64,000 bases of DNA from Ulota crispa (GCA_963920765.1 OY987244.1:28500358-28564357), one strand, 5' to 3'; positions 47,299 to 60,097 are shown, counted from the first letter of the stretch. Program-made: numbers and translations. The notes: a model not told the origin generated them from the sequence alone.

Positions 47299-47456
47299 TT
47301 AACAAGGCTAACTTGAAGCAAAAAAGAATTTGTTTTTAGATATATTGGGGGGGACTAGCTTAGAAAACACCACCCATGTATTGCTCATTTTTATGTTACT
47401 TTGCAAGTGATTACATCATGGTTCTTATTTTGGTTTCTTGAAGAGGGCTGGATTAA

Positions 47457-47960
47457 GAGAATTGATATATGTACACATCTTTTTAAAATTCTCCCACTCC
47501 TACTATATATGACCAATATTCATGATATTATAATAGGTGTAGATCACAGGCACATTCTATCATACCTGTTACATATGACCAATATTCATGATGTTATGAT
47601 AGGTGTAGATTATGGGCACAACATCCCAAAATTGAAAATGTAGCTTGATATATAGAGAACTTGCAACTTCAATTTTTTTTAGCTCCAAATCTTGTTCATA
47701 GTAACAATCAAAAGATCTCAATTATGCTAAACTTAATTTATATCTTTGAATCAAAACTATAAGCAAGATTTTAGAGCTAAAAAACAAATCTAAAGTTGCA
47801 ACTTTTGTGTTAAGTTATATTTTCAATTTAATGATGCTCTACCTTTGATTCACACCTACTATAATATCATAAATATTGGTCATATATATTGGGTGTGGTA
47901 GAATAGTTGAAAGAGTGTGGTAGAATAGTTGAAAGAGTGTGGTACAGATATCAATTCCCC
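47457..47960. mobile_element. inverted-repeat element with GATATATGYAC ends, copy 1
   Basis: GAGAATTGATATATGTACAC at 47457 mirrors the right end (reverse complement GGGGAATTGATATCTGTACC). Inside, a unit with GACCAATATTCATGAT and AGGTGTAGAT occurs twice in direct order (47511, 47577; period 66) and once inverted (47849-47889). Confidence 0.6.
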
Positions 47961-48137
47961 TAGATTAATTGATATTATAGTCATAGCCTTATAAATCCTG
48001 ATTATGAGTCTCAGCTTTGCTTTTCCTTTAAAAATCATATATTGAGTCTAGCATTTCATAACATTTGTTAGCTATAGCTGTTGAGCTTTGAAAGTGGGAA
48101 CAAGTTTGGATTCTGAAGGTGGCATGTTTGTGATTAA

Positions 48138-48359
48138 CCCTTGAACGGCCCGAAAGCCCTTTGCGGTTGTATGTACGGCTGTATGTACATATGTATTTGA
48201 GCTGCTTTGAGGCCTTTCCAAAAAAAATTATGCACCCACCATCATACAACCTTTCAATATGTATGGTTGTAACTTAATTTCTAGCTAATTCAAACTACTT
48301 AATATTGGTTGCAACCGCATTTGGTAGGATACCTGCAGAGCCCAAGCGCCCTTCAGGGG
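48138..48359. mobile_element. 222-bp miniature TTAA-flanked element
   Basis: TTAA at 48134-48137 and 48360-48363. The ends CCCTTGAACGGCCCGAAAGC and (reverse complement) CCCCTGAAGGGCGCTTGGGC are related inverted repeats. Smallest TTAA element in the window; no coding sequence. Confidence 0.7.
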
Positions 48360-48387
48360 TTAAGAGGATATTGGACAAAAATAATTA

Positions 48388-48647
48388 AAATGTGTTGTTT
48401 GTTAAATTGGAAAAAAAACTTACATTTTGGGACTTTTGAAGGTTTCAGGAGACCTCTTGAAATTGAGCTCAACGTTTTTTTTTTGACACACGCGTCCTCA
48501 CTTGAGAGGAGGAATTTGCAAGGGAAAAAATCTTAGTGTCTCAAATTGAATTTGATACCTTTGAACCTGGTTTTAGGTTACTTTTTGAGTTTAAGGTGAA
48601 GTGCAAAATGGTACCTCCGTTTTTCCCAATTTAACAAATAGCACGTT
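48388..48647. mobile_element. inverted-repeat miniature, family M, copy 3
   Basis: TTTGTTAAATTGG at the left mirrors the right end exactly. Family phrases CACTTGAGAGGAGG and GCAAAATGGTACCTCCG are present. It begins about 25 bp after the preceding TTAA element. Confidence 0.75.
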
Positions 48648-48669
48648 TAAACTGGATTAGGATCAGTTC

Positions 48670-49490
48670 AACTTTGGAGGTTGTAGAGTTAGATGGCCCA
48701 TACAACATCCAAGAAGAAAAGTTTATTAACTGAAAGTTTGCCAATGAAAACGACCAAATAATTGGTTGGGTTGTAATAATAAGTGATCTAGATTTGACAA
48801 AGAATTTTGTTGTATCAAAATCAATTAGCGAGGTCTTTTAGCCCCTCCTCCCCCCAAGTGCTTTTTCGCCCTTCCATTCGTTGACAAAGGAGGATATTAA
48901 TGGGTTATTGAAAAAGACGAATGAAAAATATGTGGAAGGTAAATCCTTGGATTTAACCCTCGGTTTACATCTTTGCCTTTGGTGGGATCATGGTACCACG
49001 AAAGCGCTATAAAGCTTGATATTCTTGTGGCGCTTGCAAAGTTGAGCTTGTCAAAAACGATATGTATGAGAAGGTTGTGAGGGTGAGTGCTATCATTTGT
49101 TGTTGATGGTTTTCTTCATTATTTGGGGTTAACCCCCAATACTCTTCATGGACAGGAGTCATAAAAGAGGCTAGAGGAGTCCTTCATGTAGGCAGCTCAT
49201 TCAATGCTAGTCTTGTTATTGCGGCAACTTGGCCCATTCTATGACACAAGGGCCAATCCTCCCTTCTGAGTGGAGGGAGGAAAACAAAAAAATCCTGCAC
49301 ATGAATTGAAAAACATGGAAGTTAGTTGGTTGCCAAACTTATTGGGGGGAGAGTGTATCTTAAAACTTTCACTAAAGAAAATGATAATAAGAAAGAATCC
49401 CACCCAAGTAGAAATCTCTTACTTTCTCCAAGAATATAGAGGGCTTTTGGTTGGATGGATGAAAATCATTCTTCAGTCCCAAAAGGTTTG
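48670..49490 (+). pseudogene. decayed coding region, family unknown
   Basis: One frame reads for about 120 codons with only two stops (after KFIN and after SISEVF). It contains DLDLTKNFVVSKSISEVF, PPSAFSPFHSLTKEDINGLL and LHLCLWWDHGTTKAL, then shifts +1 into KLDILVALAKLSLSKT. A further frame follows at 49270-49491. Codon use and charge pattern look protein-derived. The Trp-Trp-Asp-His-Gly block is a distinctive handle. I do not recognise the family; a transposon-borne protein is likely. Confidence 0.4.
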
Positions 49491-49499
49491 AGCTTAACA

Positions 49500-50290
49500 T
49501 TGAGTTGCAATTGATGAATATCAAATTTTGCCAAGACATATACTAAACCTTATTACCATGGATCAATCATGCCATGGATATGGTATATTCAATTGTATTC
49601 ATTATTTGTAATGTTTTTCATTTTCAAATGTGACATTGAAAAGTTGGAATCCCATTGAGAAGTCGCTCGGGTTAATTGTGAATGGCTTATAAAAATGGTT
49701 ATAATGGAAACAAAGTGGACAATGAACAAACCAAAGGTAGAAAATAAAGAATGGGGATGCAAATTGAGCAAGTTTGAGTTATAGCTGGTTGAGGTTGTAA
49801 AGCAGGAGCAGGTTCCAAAGAGAATGAGGGGCAAATTTCTCAACGAACTCTAAGATACCTTCAACATTGTAAACATTGATAAAAAAAATACATACATTCA
49901 GCCATACATGTTGCAGAGCAAAACTGCTCCCATGTCCTGCAGGATGGAAACATGTAAATCATGGCCTCTATCATTAACTGTTACTTAAAGAGGGGTAGGT
50001 ATTGCAAATCTAGTGGCCAGTAGGCTCTCTCAATCATGCCTTTGTTGTGTAATTCCAAAAGAGTGATCCATGTTGCACAGACTGTCCAAAAGAACGAGTT
50101 TCATGTAATTTCTACATTGTTTACCCAACATTGCGATTGTTTTTACCCAACTTCGTGTGGCGAAGTAGAGAAAGTGACCCCTTGGTCACTCCAGTTTGAA
50201 AAAAGCGGTAACGTTTTTTGAATGTTTTTATATTATTTGAGCCGTGGGTAAATATGCTCCTACTTTATGGTTTTGTCGGTCTTCCTCCTT
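49500..50290. other. no gene recognised
   Basis: Mixed AT-rich sequence. Short frames only. Confidence 0.4.
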
Positions 50291-50299
50291 CTAATGGCC

Positions 50300-50700
50300 A
50301 GAGTCATTTTCACTGCACCAAATAGTGCATTTAGGTTGCCCCATACTAATTTCTTGACATTTCACACTATTTAAGTATTTAAGGAGACTATATTAATTTT
50401 GTTAGTAATTTCTATGATAAACAATGGAGGCAACAATCAAAAATTGAACACAACAATAAGCGTTAAAGCCAGGGAGCAGGGAAGTTGGAGATTTAAATAG
50501 AACCAATAATTACTACAGCACAAAGAGAGGTGTATGCCCCTCCAAGTGACTAAGGGTAAATCATGAGATAACTTTGTCAAGGTAAAGCAAATCAATTGTT
50601 TAGGCACCCAAAAAATGATTTTTTGGTGTAGCATACACAAAAGTACATGAGTAAAAAACATAGACCTTTCTGGACCCTTCATCCCAAAGCTTACAAGGTG
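50300..50700. repeat. dispersed repeat, related to 55320-55980
   Basis: Shares with 55320-55980 the ordered phrases TTTAGGTTGCC, CCAATTTCTTCACATTTTA-like, GCCCCTCCAAGT-like and CAAGGTAAAGCAA-like. The two copies are diverged, with insertions in the longer one. No coding potential seen. Confidence 0.5.
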
Positions 50701-50993
50701 ACAGAGGGGTAGTTCAAGTTTCTCGAAATGAAAGACGTGATATGAAGTGCAATTAAGAATAGCAATCTAAAACCGACTCTGAAACAAAACAAAAAAAAAA
50801 GTCTAAACCGTGAGAAGTAGATGACATTTATGTAGCTGGCTATCACAGTTACCAATATTTAACAAATAACATCTGAAATTAAAATATCAAGACTCTTTAA
50901 TATTTGGTTTCACATGGACTATCAGTAATCTTGATAAAAACTTTCTTGTTATGAGCTAAAAATTTTATACTTCTGATTATGGTTACTTCTTAA

Positions 50994-52338
50994 CCCCTAA
51001 AGAACCATTGTCAGGGACAAATGAGATTTTGGGCATGTACCTATGGCTAAATTACTTTGTGTGATCTTTTGAAATTTTTATGGAAGATGGCAAATTCAAA
51101 GACCTACGCGAGCATCTAGTTTTTTCTTCATTTTGACATTCAACGAAGAAGTTATGCAAGAACTTATGAAAATTTGGGGAGGATTGCTTGTTTGGATAGC
51201 CCGAAAAACTTCTTTAAAATTTGTGTTTTTTAAATAAATTTTTGAAATTGGTTCTTCAGATTTTTTTATACGTGGGAAGCTTTGAACCATTTGATTTCAA
51301 TCAATGAGATGAAAGATATGAGGAGTTTTTGTTTGCAAGCAATTATGGATTCTCTACTCTAAAATAAACTTTGAAGTCCTTTCTTTTACTCAATAGTCAA
51401 TATTTTGGAAAAAAAACTTAAACCAAATGAAGTAGATTGCTTGTTACAACATTATAACCATTGGGATTAACATTTTTCATTTCCATAAGAAGTCCTATAA
51501 ACCCATTTACCAAGGTAGATGAAGGCTTGAGCATATCTTATGTCTCATTGAGATTGTAAAATGTATATGCCATTAATAGAATAGGTAGAAAAAACGATAT
51601 AAAAATAATTGAAATCAAATTCAAAAAAATAACCAATGGTAATCATTCATTTTTTTGAATTCAAATCAATTTGCCTCTGCATCTCCCCTTTGTATATGAA
51701 CTTCAAATCAAGTTAAAAAACATATTCAATGGGTTCCACCCAAAGATGTCCTTTCACACCTAACCTCTATGTCATAGCCCTTTAACTTTGCCCCTTGGCC
51801 CCTAGCCAATCACAAATTAAAAAATGGACATTCTTACTACCGGTAACACCAGTCATGAGCAACTGTACGGACAGGTTGCCAATGTGAGTTTTTTTATTAA
51901 TTGTAGATTAAATTCTTAACAATTTTGTATTTAAACTCATTCTCTACTTCTTTTTACCTACTATTTTTTCCCATATGTTGTGTAGTTCTAGTTGATTTGA
52001 AAATTCTCCCACATATGCCTAACTTGATTTCCTACATGGCAAATTAAAAGCACAGTTTTGGGTAGAGCAACTTTATTCATGTAAGAGTGGTCAAAGGCTT
52101 CTGAAATTTACTGACAATAGGGGAAATAACTTTTCCCTTCACTTCAGATGTAAATATCTCCTTCTTCTCTCCATCTAGAATGACTTTATAATTTTCCCAC
52201 AAGTACCTCTTCTAGTCTAAGGCAAGATCTTATGGTTGGACTTCCAAGAAGAAGAAAAAAACCTACCTTCTTACTCATCCCCTAGAAGTGGCAATTTTCA
52301 ATAATTTTGGCAAAAAAAATGGTTTGGTCCTTTAGGGG
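50994..52338 (+). mobile_element. TTAA-flanked CCCCTAAA-family element A7 with internal insertion
   Basis: TTAA flanks (50990-50993, 52339-52342). Starts CCCCTAAAGAACCATTGTC, ends TTGGTCCTTTAGGGG. About 400 bp longer than relatives: bases about 51490-51900 have no counterpart in A2 or A9, indicating an insertion of unknown type. Confidence 0.82.
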
Positions 52339-52342
52339 TTAA

Positions 52343-53023
52343 ATATTTACCTTTCTGGTTATATTCAGTCTATGTTTCAAGGTTATACTTCCAATTGGAG
52401 ATGATAGGTTTTGAAATGAAATACACAGTGTTTGCATTCTTTAAAATGAGTAATATTTGCAAAAAAAGAGTTTTAGAAAATCATTTATATAATTAGTACC
52501 AAACCTAGAAAAATAATGGATAATCTTGAACATCTAAAATGGAACAATGTCCAATGAGATTGGGCCACATTGTAGACTCACCATGTTTCTAAAGCATTTC
52601 TAAATAGAGCCTCCAAAAGTTTCAAGAATTTCATAAAATTGCTACTTGTGAGCATTTTAGTACATGTGGTGTAGTACTATACAAATTTCATAAAAATGAC
52701 CGAAATGGGCAAGAAAATTTTGACACAATTATTTTCTAACAAGACAAAAATGCTCTCCTATCATTTCTTCGTCTAAAGTTCTTTAGAAATAATAACACAT
52801 GTACAATTCATTGTAGTCTTCTTCCTCTTTGTGGGTTTTTTAGCCAAAACCTATCTTTCATGATCTCTCAACCACCTCTTCACCCAAGTGCATAAAGGCT
52901 CTCAATTAGTTTACTTAATATACGTACCCGTAGTATAAATTCAACTCAAAAGACAACCTAGCACAACTCATGAGCTTGCAAAACAAATCACCTCACTTCC
53001 AATCAATGGAATATTTGCTATGA
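52343..53023. other. no gene recognised
   Basis: AT-rich spacer between A7 and A8. Confidence 0.45.
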
Positions 53024-53027
53024 TTAA

Positions 53028-53959
53028 CCCCTAAAGGCCCAAGGAACCCACTTTGGGTTTTATGAGAACTCGGGCAAGTTCTATTGATTTCATAATTTGG
53101 AATTTTTTCATGAAATTTTAGGATGGATACTACTCATCATAATTTACATGTGAAGTTTTATTTCATGTCATTTGGATAAGTATTGCAAAAATTAGAAGGT
53201 TTTTTCAATTTCAATGTCAAATCGGGTAACAAAAAACATATTTTGAATTTTTTGTTTTTTTAATTTATAGAATTGTATAGATTGATACCTACTCAAAAAG
53301 AATTGAATCACTCAATTCCAAATAATGAGGTAAGAGTTACAAGGAGTTTTTTTTTGCGGGCAATGAAGGTAGGAAGAGGGTAGGAAAAACATATAAAGTT
53401 ATCTTTTACTCTCAATTTTGAAAAATTACAAATGAAAATGAAAAATAAAGTTACTAATTGTCTATTAGAGCATTCTCACCATTGGGATTAACAATTTTCA
53501 AATTCTTCCAAAACTTATTAGCATATTAGTTATATCTTTCATTCATCAATTCCTTTCACTTTACAATTTTTTTTTAAAATGAATCCAATTTTTTTTTAAA
53601 TGAATCCAATTTTTTTTGTTAAATTTTTTTATATATGCTTTCAACCCATTTTTTGACATATTGCAAAAATTGCACAAGAAATATAACATACATGTTTTTT
53701 TCTAAAAATTTTGAAAATCAAAACTTCACCTTGTGAAAGGACTAGAAAAACCTACATTTTGAAATTTAGGCACATTGATCTTGCAATTGGTGGGGATATT
53801 CCTTCTAAAATTTTGGGACAATGTACTTGTGCAAGTCAACCAAAAGATCCTACAATTGGATTTGTTAAAAAATAAGTTTCAATGAAAACTTTGACCCTGG
53901 TTTGGGGACTAGTATTTTAAAGCAATTTTGGGCCTCTAAACACAAAAGAATTTTAGGGG
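53028..53959. mobile_element. TTAA-flanked CCCCTAAA-family element A8 (variant)
   Basis: TTAA flanks (53024-53027, 53960-53963). Left end CCCCTAAAGGCCCAAGG, right end AGAATTTTAGGGG. The subterminal palindrome (AACCCACTTTGGGTT) and interior differ from A2-A7, so a separate subfamily. Contains a short direct repeat ATGAATCCAATTTTTTTT at 53578-53617. Confidence 0.8.
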
Positions 53960-53963
53960 TTAA

Positions 53964-54780
53964 TCACATCCCAATGACCAAATTCAAACAAACAAAGCAT
54001 AGTCCTTTACTGAATATCCCAACTCCCAAGTTTGATGTGCCATTGAATAGTCAAAACCTGATCAGTACAAAAGTTGAAATTTGAACCTTACTACTTTGCA
54101 CCATGTCTCAAGTTCAATTCACTTAAGTATGCTATTATGTCAATATTTGTTGGAATTTTTGTTTGTCAAAGTATGTTTTGAGTCCTAAGTCTTGGTTCAC
54201 TTAGATATGTTTTCGTAACAATATTCTTTTATAAATATTAGCGTCAAAATTATAGGACTTTGTTTTAAGAATTGAGTTCCAAACATTTAAGAATTTGGCT
54301 CTAACAAATTATCTTGCGAAAAAACTCAAGCATTATTGTAGTGTATATTTTTGCCTTTTACAATGCCACAAAGATGGAATGTGCTATTGAACTAGGTCTT
54401 GTAAAATTGGGATGTCATACGTAATCAAAACATCTTGGGTTTCAATTTGTTTTCCTAAATCTTATCCTTGCGAAAGTTCCGCTTTTGTGGTGCCAAAATT
54501 TCTAATACCGGCTCCTAGGCATTTCTGAGTGAACAAGGGCTTGGAACTTGGGACATAGCATGAAGCTGGATGTTCCCCAATGACCAACCTTGCAACCATC
54601 ACTCTCTACTCTCTAAACCAATAAAATTCTGAGGATTAAGGTTGGGATATAGTGTGAACTGCCCTGGAGTATTACAATCATGTAGGGTAATCAAAATCCG
54701 AAACTGATTTCATGTTTGTACTCTACAAGGATACTTTAATATTTGGGTGATGCTCATTTTACAAGGGGGATGGAGGGGCA
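53964..54780. other. no gene recognised
   Basis: Spacer with short frames only. Confidence 0.4.
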
Positions 54781-54833
54781 ATTCACTTTTGGGGGTAGCC
54801 AAGGACAAGACGGGTAAATAATATCGGTGTGTT

Positions 54834-54851
54834 GGGGGGGGAGGGGCGGGG
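54834..54851 (+). other. G-rich run, possible G-quadruplex
   Basis: Eighteen bases with G-tracts of 8, 4 and 4 separated by single A and C. On the opposite strand it would be a C-rich tract 60 bp downstream of the orphan exon candidate. Confidence 0.4.
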
Positions 54852-54909
54852 CAAATATTACGACAGGATACTATTGGGGACGAGGGAGAGTTGGTGAGGG
54901 GTAACTCAC

Positions 54910-54969
54910 GACAAAGCTGTACTTAGTGAGGCCAGCCTCCATGGGGTACAAGCTTGCAGGACGGGGCAC
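54910..54969 (-). CDS. orphan 60-nt exon candidate
   Basis: On the minus strand a CCCTTTCA-repeated pyrimidine tract and GTGCAG acceptor precede exactly 20 codons (VPRPASLYPMEAGLTKYSFV), followed by a consensus donor GTGAGT. Length is a multiple of three and codons are GC-rich, unlike the surroundings. No companion exon was found in the window. It may belong to a gene with very long introns, or be a captured exon. Protein not recognised. Confidence 0.35.
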
Positions 54970-55319
54970 CTGCACGGTATACCGGGTGAAAGGGGGTGAA
55001 AGGGGGTGAAAAGGAAGGGTAGTAAAAACAAAGCACTTGCAATGGGGGAGAGTGAGACTTGTGGCATACTTCACACAATGGGATTATGGGATATGATGTT
55101 ACTCCTCTGTACCCTAATCTCTACAAGGTAGACTACCTATTATGGGGTTAGGGCGGTATACAAATGGCTATGATACCATCTATAAGGAATCCATGAATAT
55201 TTGATATTTATAACTAAAGATATTAGAGTATCTCCATTAGAATAAAGTTTTGAAGCCATCGAATAGAGCCTTTCATAAGTTTGCGGGTTTTGAAATATAT
55301 GTTTCTTCCAAATGCCATA

Positions 55320-55980
55320 TTGGTGTACACTGAATATTGCGTTTAGGTTGCCACACACCAATTTCTTCACATTTTATACAATATAAACATTTACTGCTGC
55401 TACGGTGATTTTCATCAAAGTTTACTTTAATGAACAATTTTTAAAGGGCATGGCAACCAAAATGAAAATGAAGAAGCTAGAAAAAAAAATGAGGTGCCAT
55501 AACAATTAGTAGCATTAGTAAAACCTGCCCTCCCTCTAATAGAAGGGTGTGGAATATTCCACACACTTCTTTAACTATGGGGATACTTGGTTGAATTTGT
55601 CAGAGTTTATGAAAGGGAGGCTTAGTTCAGTGCACACACATCGAGGGGGCCAAATGTGTCAAACTTTTATTATAAAAAATTAAAAAATTATTATTATTAT
55701 TATTTTTTTTTTTCAAGATGAAGTTTGTGGATGATACTTGAAGAGAGGGAAAGGCAGCCTCTCTTCAGGCTACAGAATGTCATGCTTTCAAGTCATAAAT
55801 CATGTGAAATCTAAGTACCTAGAGAGTTGCATGCGCCTCCAAGTTGCAAGTGATGAGTCATTACTTACCAAGGTAAGGCAACCTAATTGTCAAGGCAACC
55901 TAAAGGCAAACTAGTGTCAAGGCAACTTAAACAAAATATTCATTGTAGAAGATGCAGTAATTGGCATCAAAGAAAAGTGT
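55320..55980. repeat. dispersed repeat, related to 50300-50700
   Basis: Longer copy of the repeat described at 50300, with an added CAAGGCAACCTAA triplication near 55890-55930 and a (TTA)n run near 55690. Confidence 0.5.
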
Positions 55981-57330
55981 GTTGTTATTATACTTACTGG
56001 GCACCATTCATCAAACTTAAGTGTGGAGAAATATCAATATTATAGTTAGGAAGCATAATATCCTTACAAAAACTTGAAATTTGACAACATTGAAAGTAGG
56101 GAAGCCAATCTTAGGGTTTTGCATTGAGAGGTGCAGCATTTTTGCAAAGTCATGTTTGCCTCCCATCTGCAATTTAGAAGCTTGGGGAGCAGTTTCGTGT
56201 ACCATTGGCGATGCTTTTATAGGAGTCAGAATTGGATTACTTTGATACACACAAACTACTAATGTTTAGTGTCACTTATTTTTATTTTATTTTATTTTAT
56301 TTTTGTTCTAGAGATGCGTGCAATGCGTCATAGGACATCTTGGCTAATCTACTTACAATAATATAGGGACTTTGATAACTGATGTCACAGGTACCAATAC
56401 AATAAAACAGCATATTTGATGGAATTTGGTGAGCTAATACAAATCAGAATGCAATCATTTTAGTCCTATTGTCTTCCAAAACATAGCACTTTTGGTGGTA
56501 CTTTTCATTCCTTTGGGCTTTGGTAATGTTTTCACTTATTTTGTTAATGTTTTCGAGAATCTGCAATCAATTATACTTCTGATATTTTGTACAAACAATT
56601 TTATTAAAGTGTTGCAAATATTCAAAATCTTGGATTTCCAAACAAATCAACTAAATGTTAGATTCAACTTGGAGTTGGATGAAAAAGCCTAGCTAAAATG
56701 TGATTTCCTGCTCTTTAGTGACCTCAATGTACAACAAAACCTTGTCCAGTATATAAATACCTAGGACCTCAGTTCCATAAAATGGCAAAGAGTGAGTTTG
56801 AAAAATAAAACCCCAAAAAATATTAAGATGCTTTACAAACTGCAGTGTAAAAGTAGAGTTGAATAATGACTTTCAAGGAAGAAAATTCATTATTTCAACT
56901 CTTAAATCAAATCCAAATGCGTGCCTCTTCCATTACACTCAACCAAATTTATTACCAGGGTTTTGGAACAAACAGCTTGAAATCGGTTCTAAAATTTAAT
57001 GATTCTCACAAAAAAAATCCCCTTTACTAACAATGCTTATCATACTAAGTTCCAATTTGCAATGACTCTTTTTTAGGATCCCTATAAAAAAATTGCAAGT
57101 TACCTTTGTGAAGGGCCATTTCTCAAACTAGAAAATTTAGTTTTTGAGGTGAAATACATATGAACTCTCAACCTACATATTAGTTCTAGAAAAAATTTTG
57201 AAGATCAATTGTGCACAAATGTCAAAAAAATCTACAAAAGAATTACCAATAGCACATGAATGGATGAAAGAATTAAGTTTCTACACATGTGAGACTTGTG
57301 TAGATTGATTCCTTGTACAAAATTAGTGTA
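55980..57330. other. no gene recognised
   Basis: AT-rich spacer. Includes a short (TTTTA)n microsatellite at about 56278-56302. Confidence 0.45.
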
Positions 57331-57335
57331 AAAGG

Positions 57336-57674
57336 TTAAGGGTTTGAAATAGTATTTTGCATGAGGGATGTTAAGGGTTTTAGATGGTATGCAATTAAGA
57401 GCAAAGCCATTGGTCTAATCCAAACGGGCAAATATAGGTCCTTACTAGACTCTTGTTCAAGTTTTGGGTCTCCACCACCGGCACGCAAAGGCCAATATTT
57501 TGAGCGGCAGCGCCAAAGAGACCTTTGTGGATGGTGAACTGATAGGGCTTCAAGGTTTCTAGTCATGCTTGTATTTACATAATGCCCTTGTGCCAACAAC
57601 AATAGTCTAGAGCAAATCCCGACCAATGAACGGTTACAAGCCCCTAACAGTATAACATGGCATTCAAGAATCAT
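57336..57674 (-). other. 112-codon open frame in a GC-richer island
   Basis: Minus-strand frame in an island (57400-57830) of higher GC than its flanks. Basic, with ARG/TRP-rich RSLWRCRSKYWPLRAGGGD in the middle. No domain recognised. Could be a remnant of a mobile-element protein. Confidence 0.25.
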
Positions 57675-57831
57675 GGGCTATTTTTTGTCGCGTAGCACTT
57701 GATGCGTCAAATTTTAGTTGGCCAATAGACATTGAGAACCTTGCTATTGCACTTTTGACAAGAAGGGCCCTTTGAAACATGTTGAACTTGTCTAATCCCA
57801 TACGATCCGGTGGAGATGCACCAAGGGTTAA

Positions 57832-58746
57832 CCCTTAAAGGACCATTGTCCCTTTGGGGGACAAATGGGATTTTGGGCACGTACATATGGCTAAACTACT
57901 TTGCAAGATATTTTGAAACTTTTATTGAAGGTGAGGAATTCAAAGATCTACATGGGAATGTGACTTTTTCTTCATTCCAACATTTATTGAAGAAGTTATG
58001 CATGAAAATTTGGAAAATGCTACTCCTCGGGCAGCCAAACACTTCTTTAAAATTTTCATTTTTTTCAAATAATAATCTGAAATAGGTTCTTTAGACTTAT
58101 ATAGACATGGAGAGCTTTGAATCATTCAATTTTGATAGATGAGATGAAAGTTATAAGATGTTTTACTTTGTGGGAGGCGGATTCTCTACTCTAAAATAAC
58201 CTTTCAAGTTTTTTATTTTACTCAATTTTCAATATTTTGGAATAAAAACAAAATCAAAGGATGTAGATTGTTTATCACAACATTAAAACTATTGGGATTT
58301 GCATTTTTCATTTTAATAATTAAATTCTTAACAATTTAGTGTTTTGACTCATTTTCTACTTCTTTTTCATTTACAATTTTTGCCCATGTGTTGTATAGTT
58401 CCAATTGATTTGAAAATTCTCCCACACATACCTAACTTGGTCTTCCACATGGGAAAAATAAACCTCAACTTTGCTTAGAGTATTTTTTTTGCTCTAAGAG
58501 TGGTCAAAGCCTTTTGAAATTTCTGGGCAACAGCATTATTTTTTCCCGCAATTCAGATGTAAATATCTTACTCATTTTTGTGTAGATTGAGCTTATTTTT
58601 TTACCACGTGTACCTCATGTAGTCTACTATAAGATCTTACGGTTGAATTCTTGTAAAAAACTTTTTTTCTTACCATTGTACTTGCTTCCCCAAAAGTGGC
58701 AGTTTTCTGTGTTTTTCATAGAAAAAATGGTTTGATCCTTTAAGGG
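57832..58746 (+). mobile_element. TTAA-flanked CCCCTAAA-family element A9
   Basis: TTAA flanks (57828-57831, 58747-58750). Starts CCCTTAAAGGACCATTGTCC with hairpin TTGTCCCTTTGGGGGACAA. Ends GATCCTTTAAGGG. Colinear with A2 over its length; about 915 bp. Confidence 0.85.
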
Positions 58747-58829
58747 TTAAAAATGGTTCTGCTCACATGTCAACTGCCCTAAGGTTAAAAATGGTTATGC
58801 CCGCATGTCAACAAAGTTGGGAAGCTTGA

Positions 58830-59430
58830 ACACAAAGGAAGCTACCAAGGGTGGACCCAAAGGGTGTGAAACGGCCATTTTGGGTTGTTAGTCAATGGTG
58901 GGCTTGAAGAGTCCAACATCGTCACAACCAACATGACAAGTGCAGCCATCATGTCCATCCATGCCCCAATACAAGGCTGCCAATGGTCTGATGGGCAAGT
59001 CTCAAACATGGACAGCTGACGGAAACCGTGGGTCACTAAGTTAGAAGAAGACCCCAAGATGAGGAACTTCAGTAGAATGAAAGTCATGCTTTTTGGTCCA
59101 GCCCCCGAGGGCGAGCCCCCCCCAGCTTGGTTACTCCATGGACCTTCACTCCCCCCTTGAGATGGACTCCTACTCCATTGAACGCATCCTGTGTGAGAGT
59201 CTATGGGTTCGCCTCTAGGCCCCTAGAGCTAGAGACTAAGGCGTGCCCCATCTGGACTCCCAAGTACTCACAACAAAGGGCAACGTTGATGTTGCCCCAG
59301 GCTTTGAGGCAATGGGTCCATTTGTAAAGTGCATTGATCTATCCCCAAGAAAATTCTTATGCACTCACAACTTCATCGTTGCCGAAGAGAGTTACCTTTT
59401 AACCTCCAAATGGCACAGAGCATAGTATAT
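58830..59430 (+). other. GC-richer island, possibly decayed coding sequence
   Basis: Distinctly GC-richer than the region. Overlapping plus-strand frames (59127-59327, 59243-59425) switch phase, as in a frameshifted gene: VTTKGNVDVAPGFEAMG-like and FVKCIDLSPRKFLCTHNF can be read. No family recognised. Confidence 0.3.
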
Positions 59431-59601
59431 GTTAGAAGAAAATTTTGTTGAAGGCAACATAAATCACATGATGTCTTTTTCACATGATGTTTTTTTGCTT
59501 CTGACATAGAAATTTGCATTGAACAAGGTAAATTTTTGTATTAGGAGCAAAAAAGACATCTTGTAGTTTATGTTGACTTCAACAAACTTTTTTTCTAGTG
59601 T
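59431..59601. mobile_element. 171-bp CACTA-like miniature
   Basis: The right end, as reverse complement, reads CACTAGAAAAAAAGTTTG. The left arm AGAAGAAAATTTTGTTGAAG has lost the CACTA pentamer. Arms continue through CAACATAAA and GATGTC for over 40 bp. A second right end of the same family lies at 62492-62530 (reverse complement CACTAAAAGAAAATTTTG). Confidence 0.6.
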
Positions 59602-60097
59602 ATAAATGTTATCGTATAAGTGACATTTGCTATTATCATGTAACTTTAACTTAGGATCTTGAATAGCTCACTAAAAATGTATTAATTTTTATTTCAAAAT
59701 TTTTGTTGATCTCAAATTTAATAATGATGTGAATCTATTCCAAATACAAGAAAAACACCTTGTATTATACTAGTCACAACGACACTCTTACACATTGAAA
59801 AGTTAAACCATAAACAACAACGTATGTTTCTTTTAATGTTTTATGTAATCTTACACATGGCATTTGGATATTGCATGTAAGGTGTTTTAAGAGGTCAAAT
59901 TCACTCGGAATATTTTTTGAATAACTGCTCTAATTTCAATGTTTAAGACATGACCATTCTACTAGAAGTATTGATTCAATTCTCTAGTGAATTTTTTTGT
60001 TTGGAGTTACTATGGCTTGTTTTTGGATTGGTTTATCCTACTTGATGCTCAAATGTGGGCTTTTTGTTTATTTGCCTTACTACTCAAGGATTTTTGA

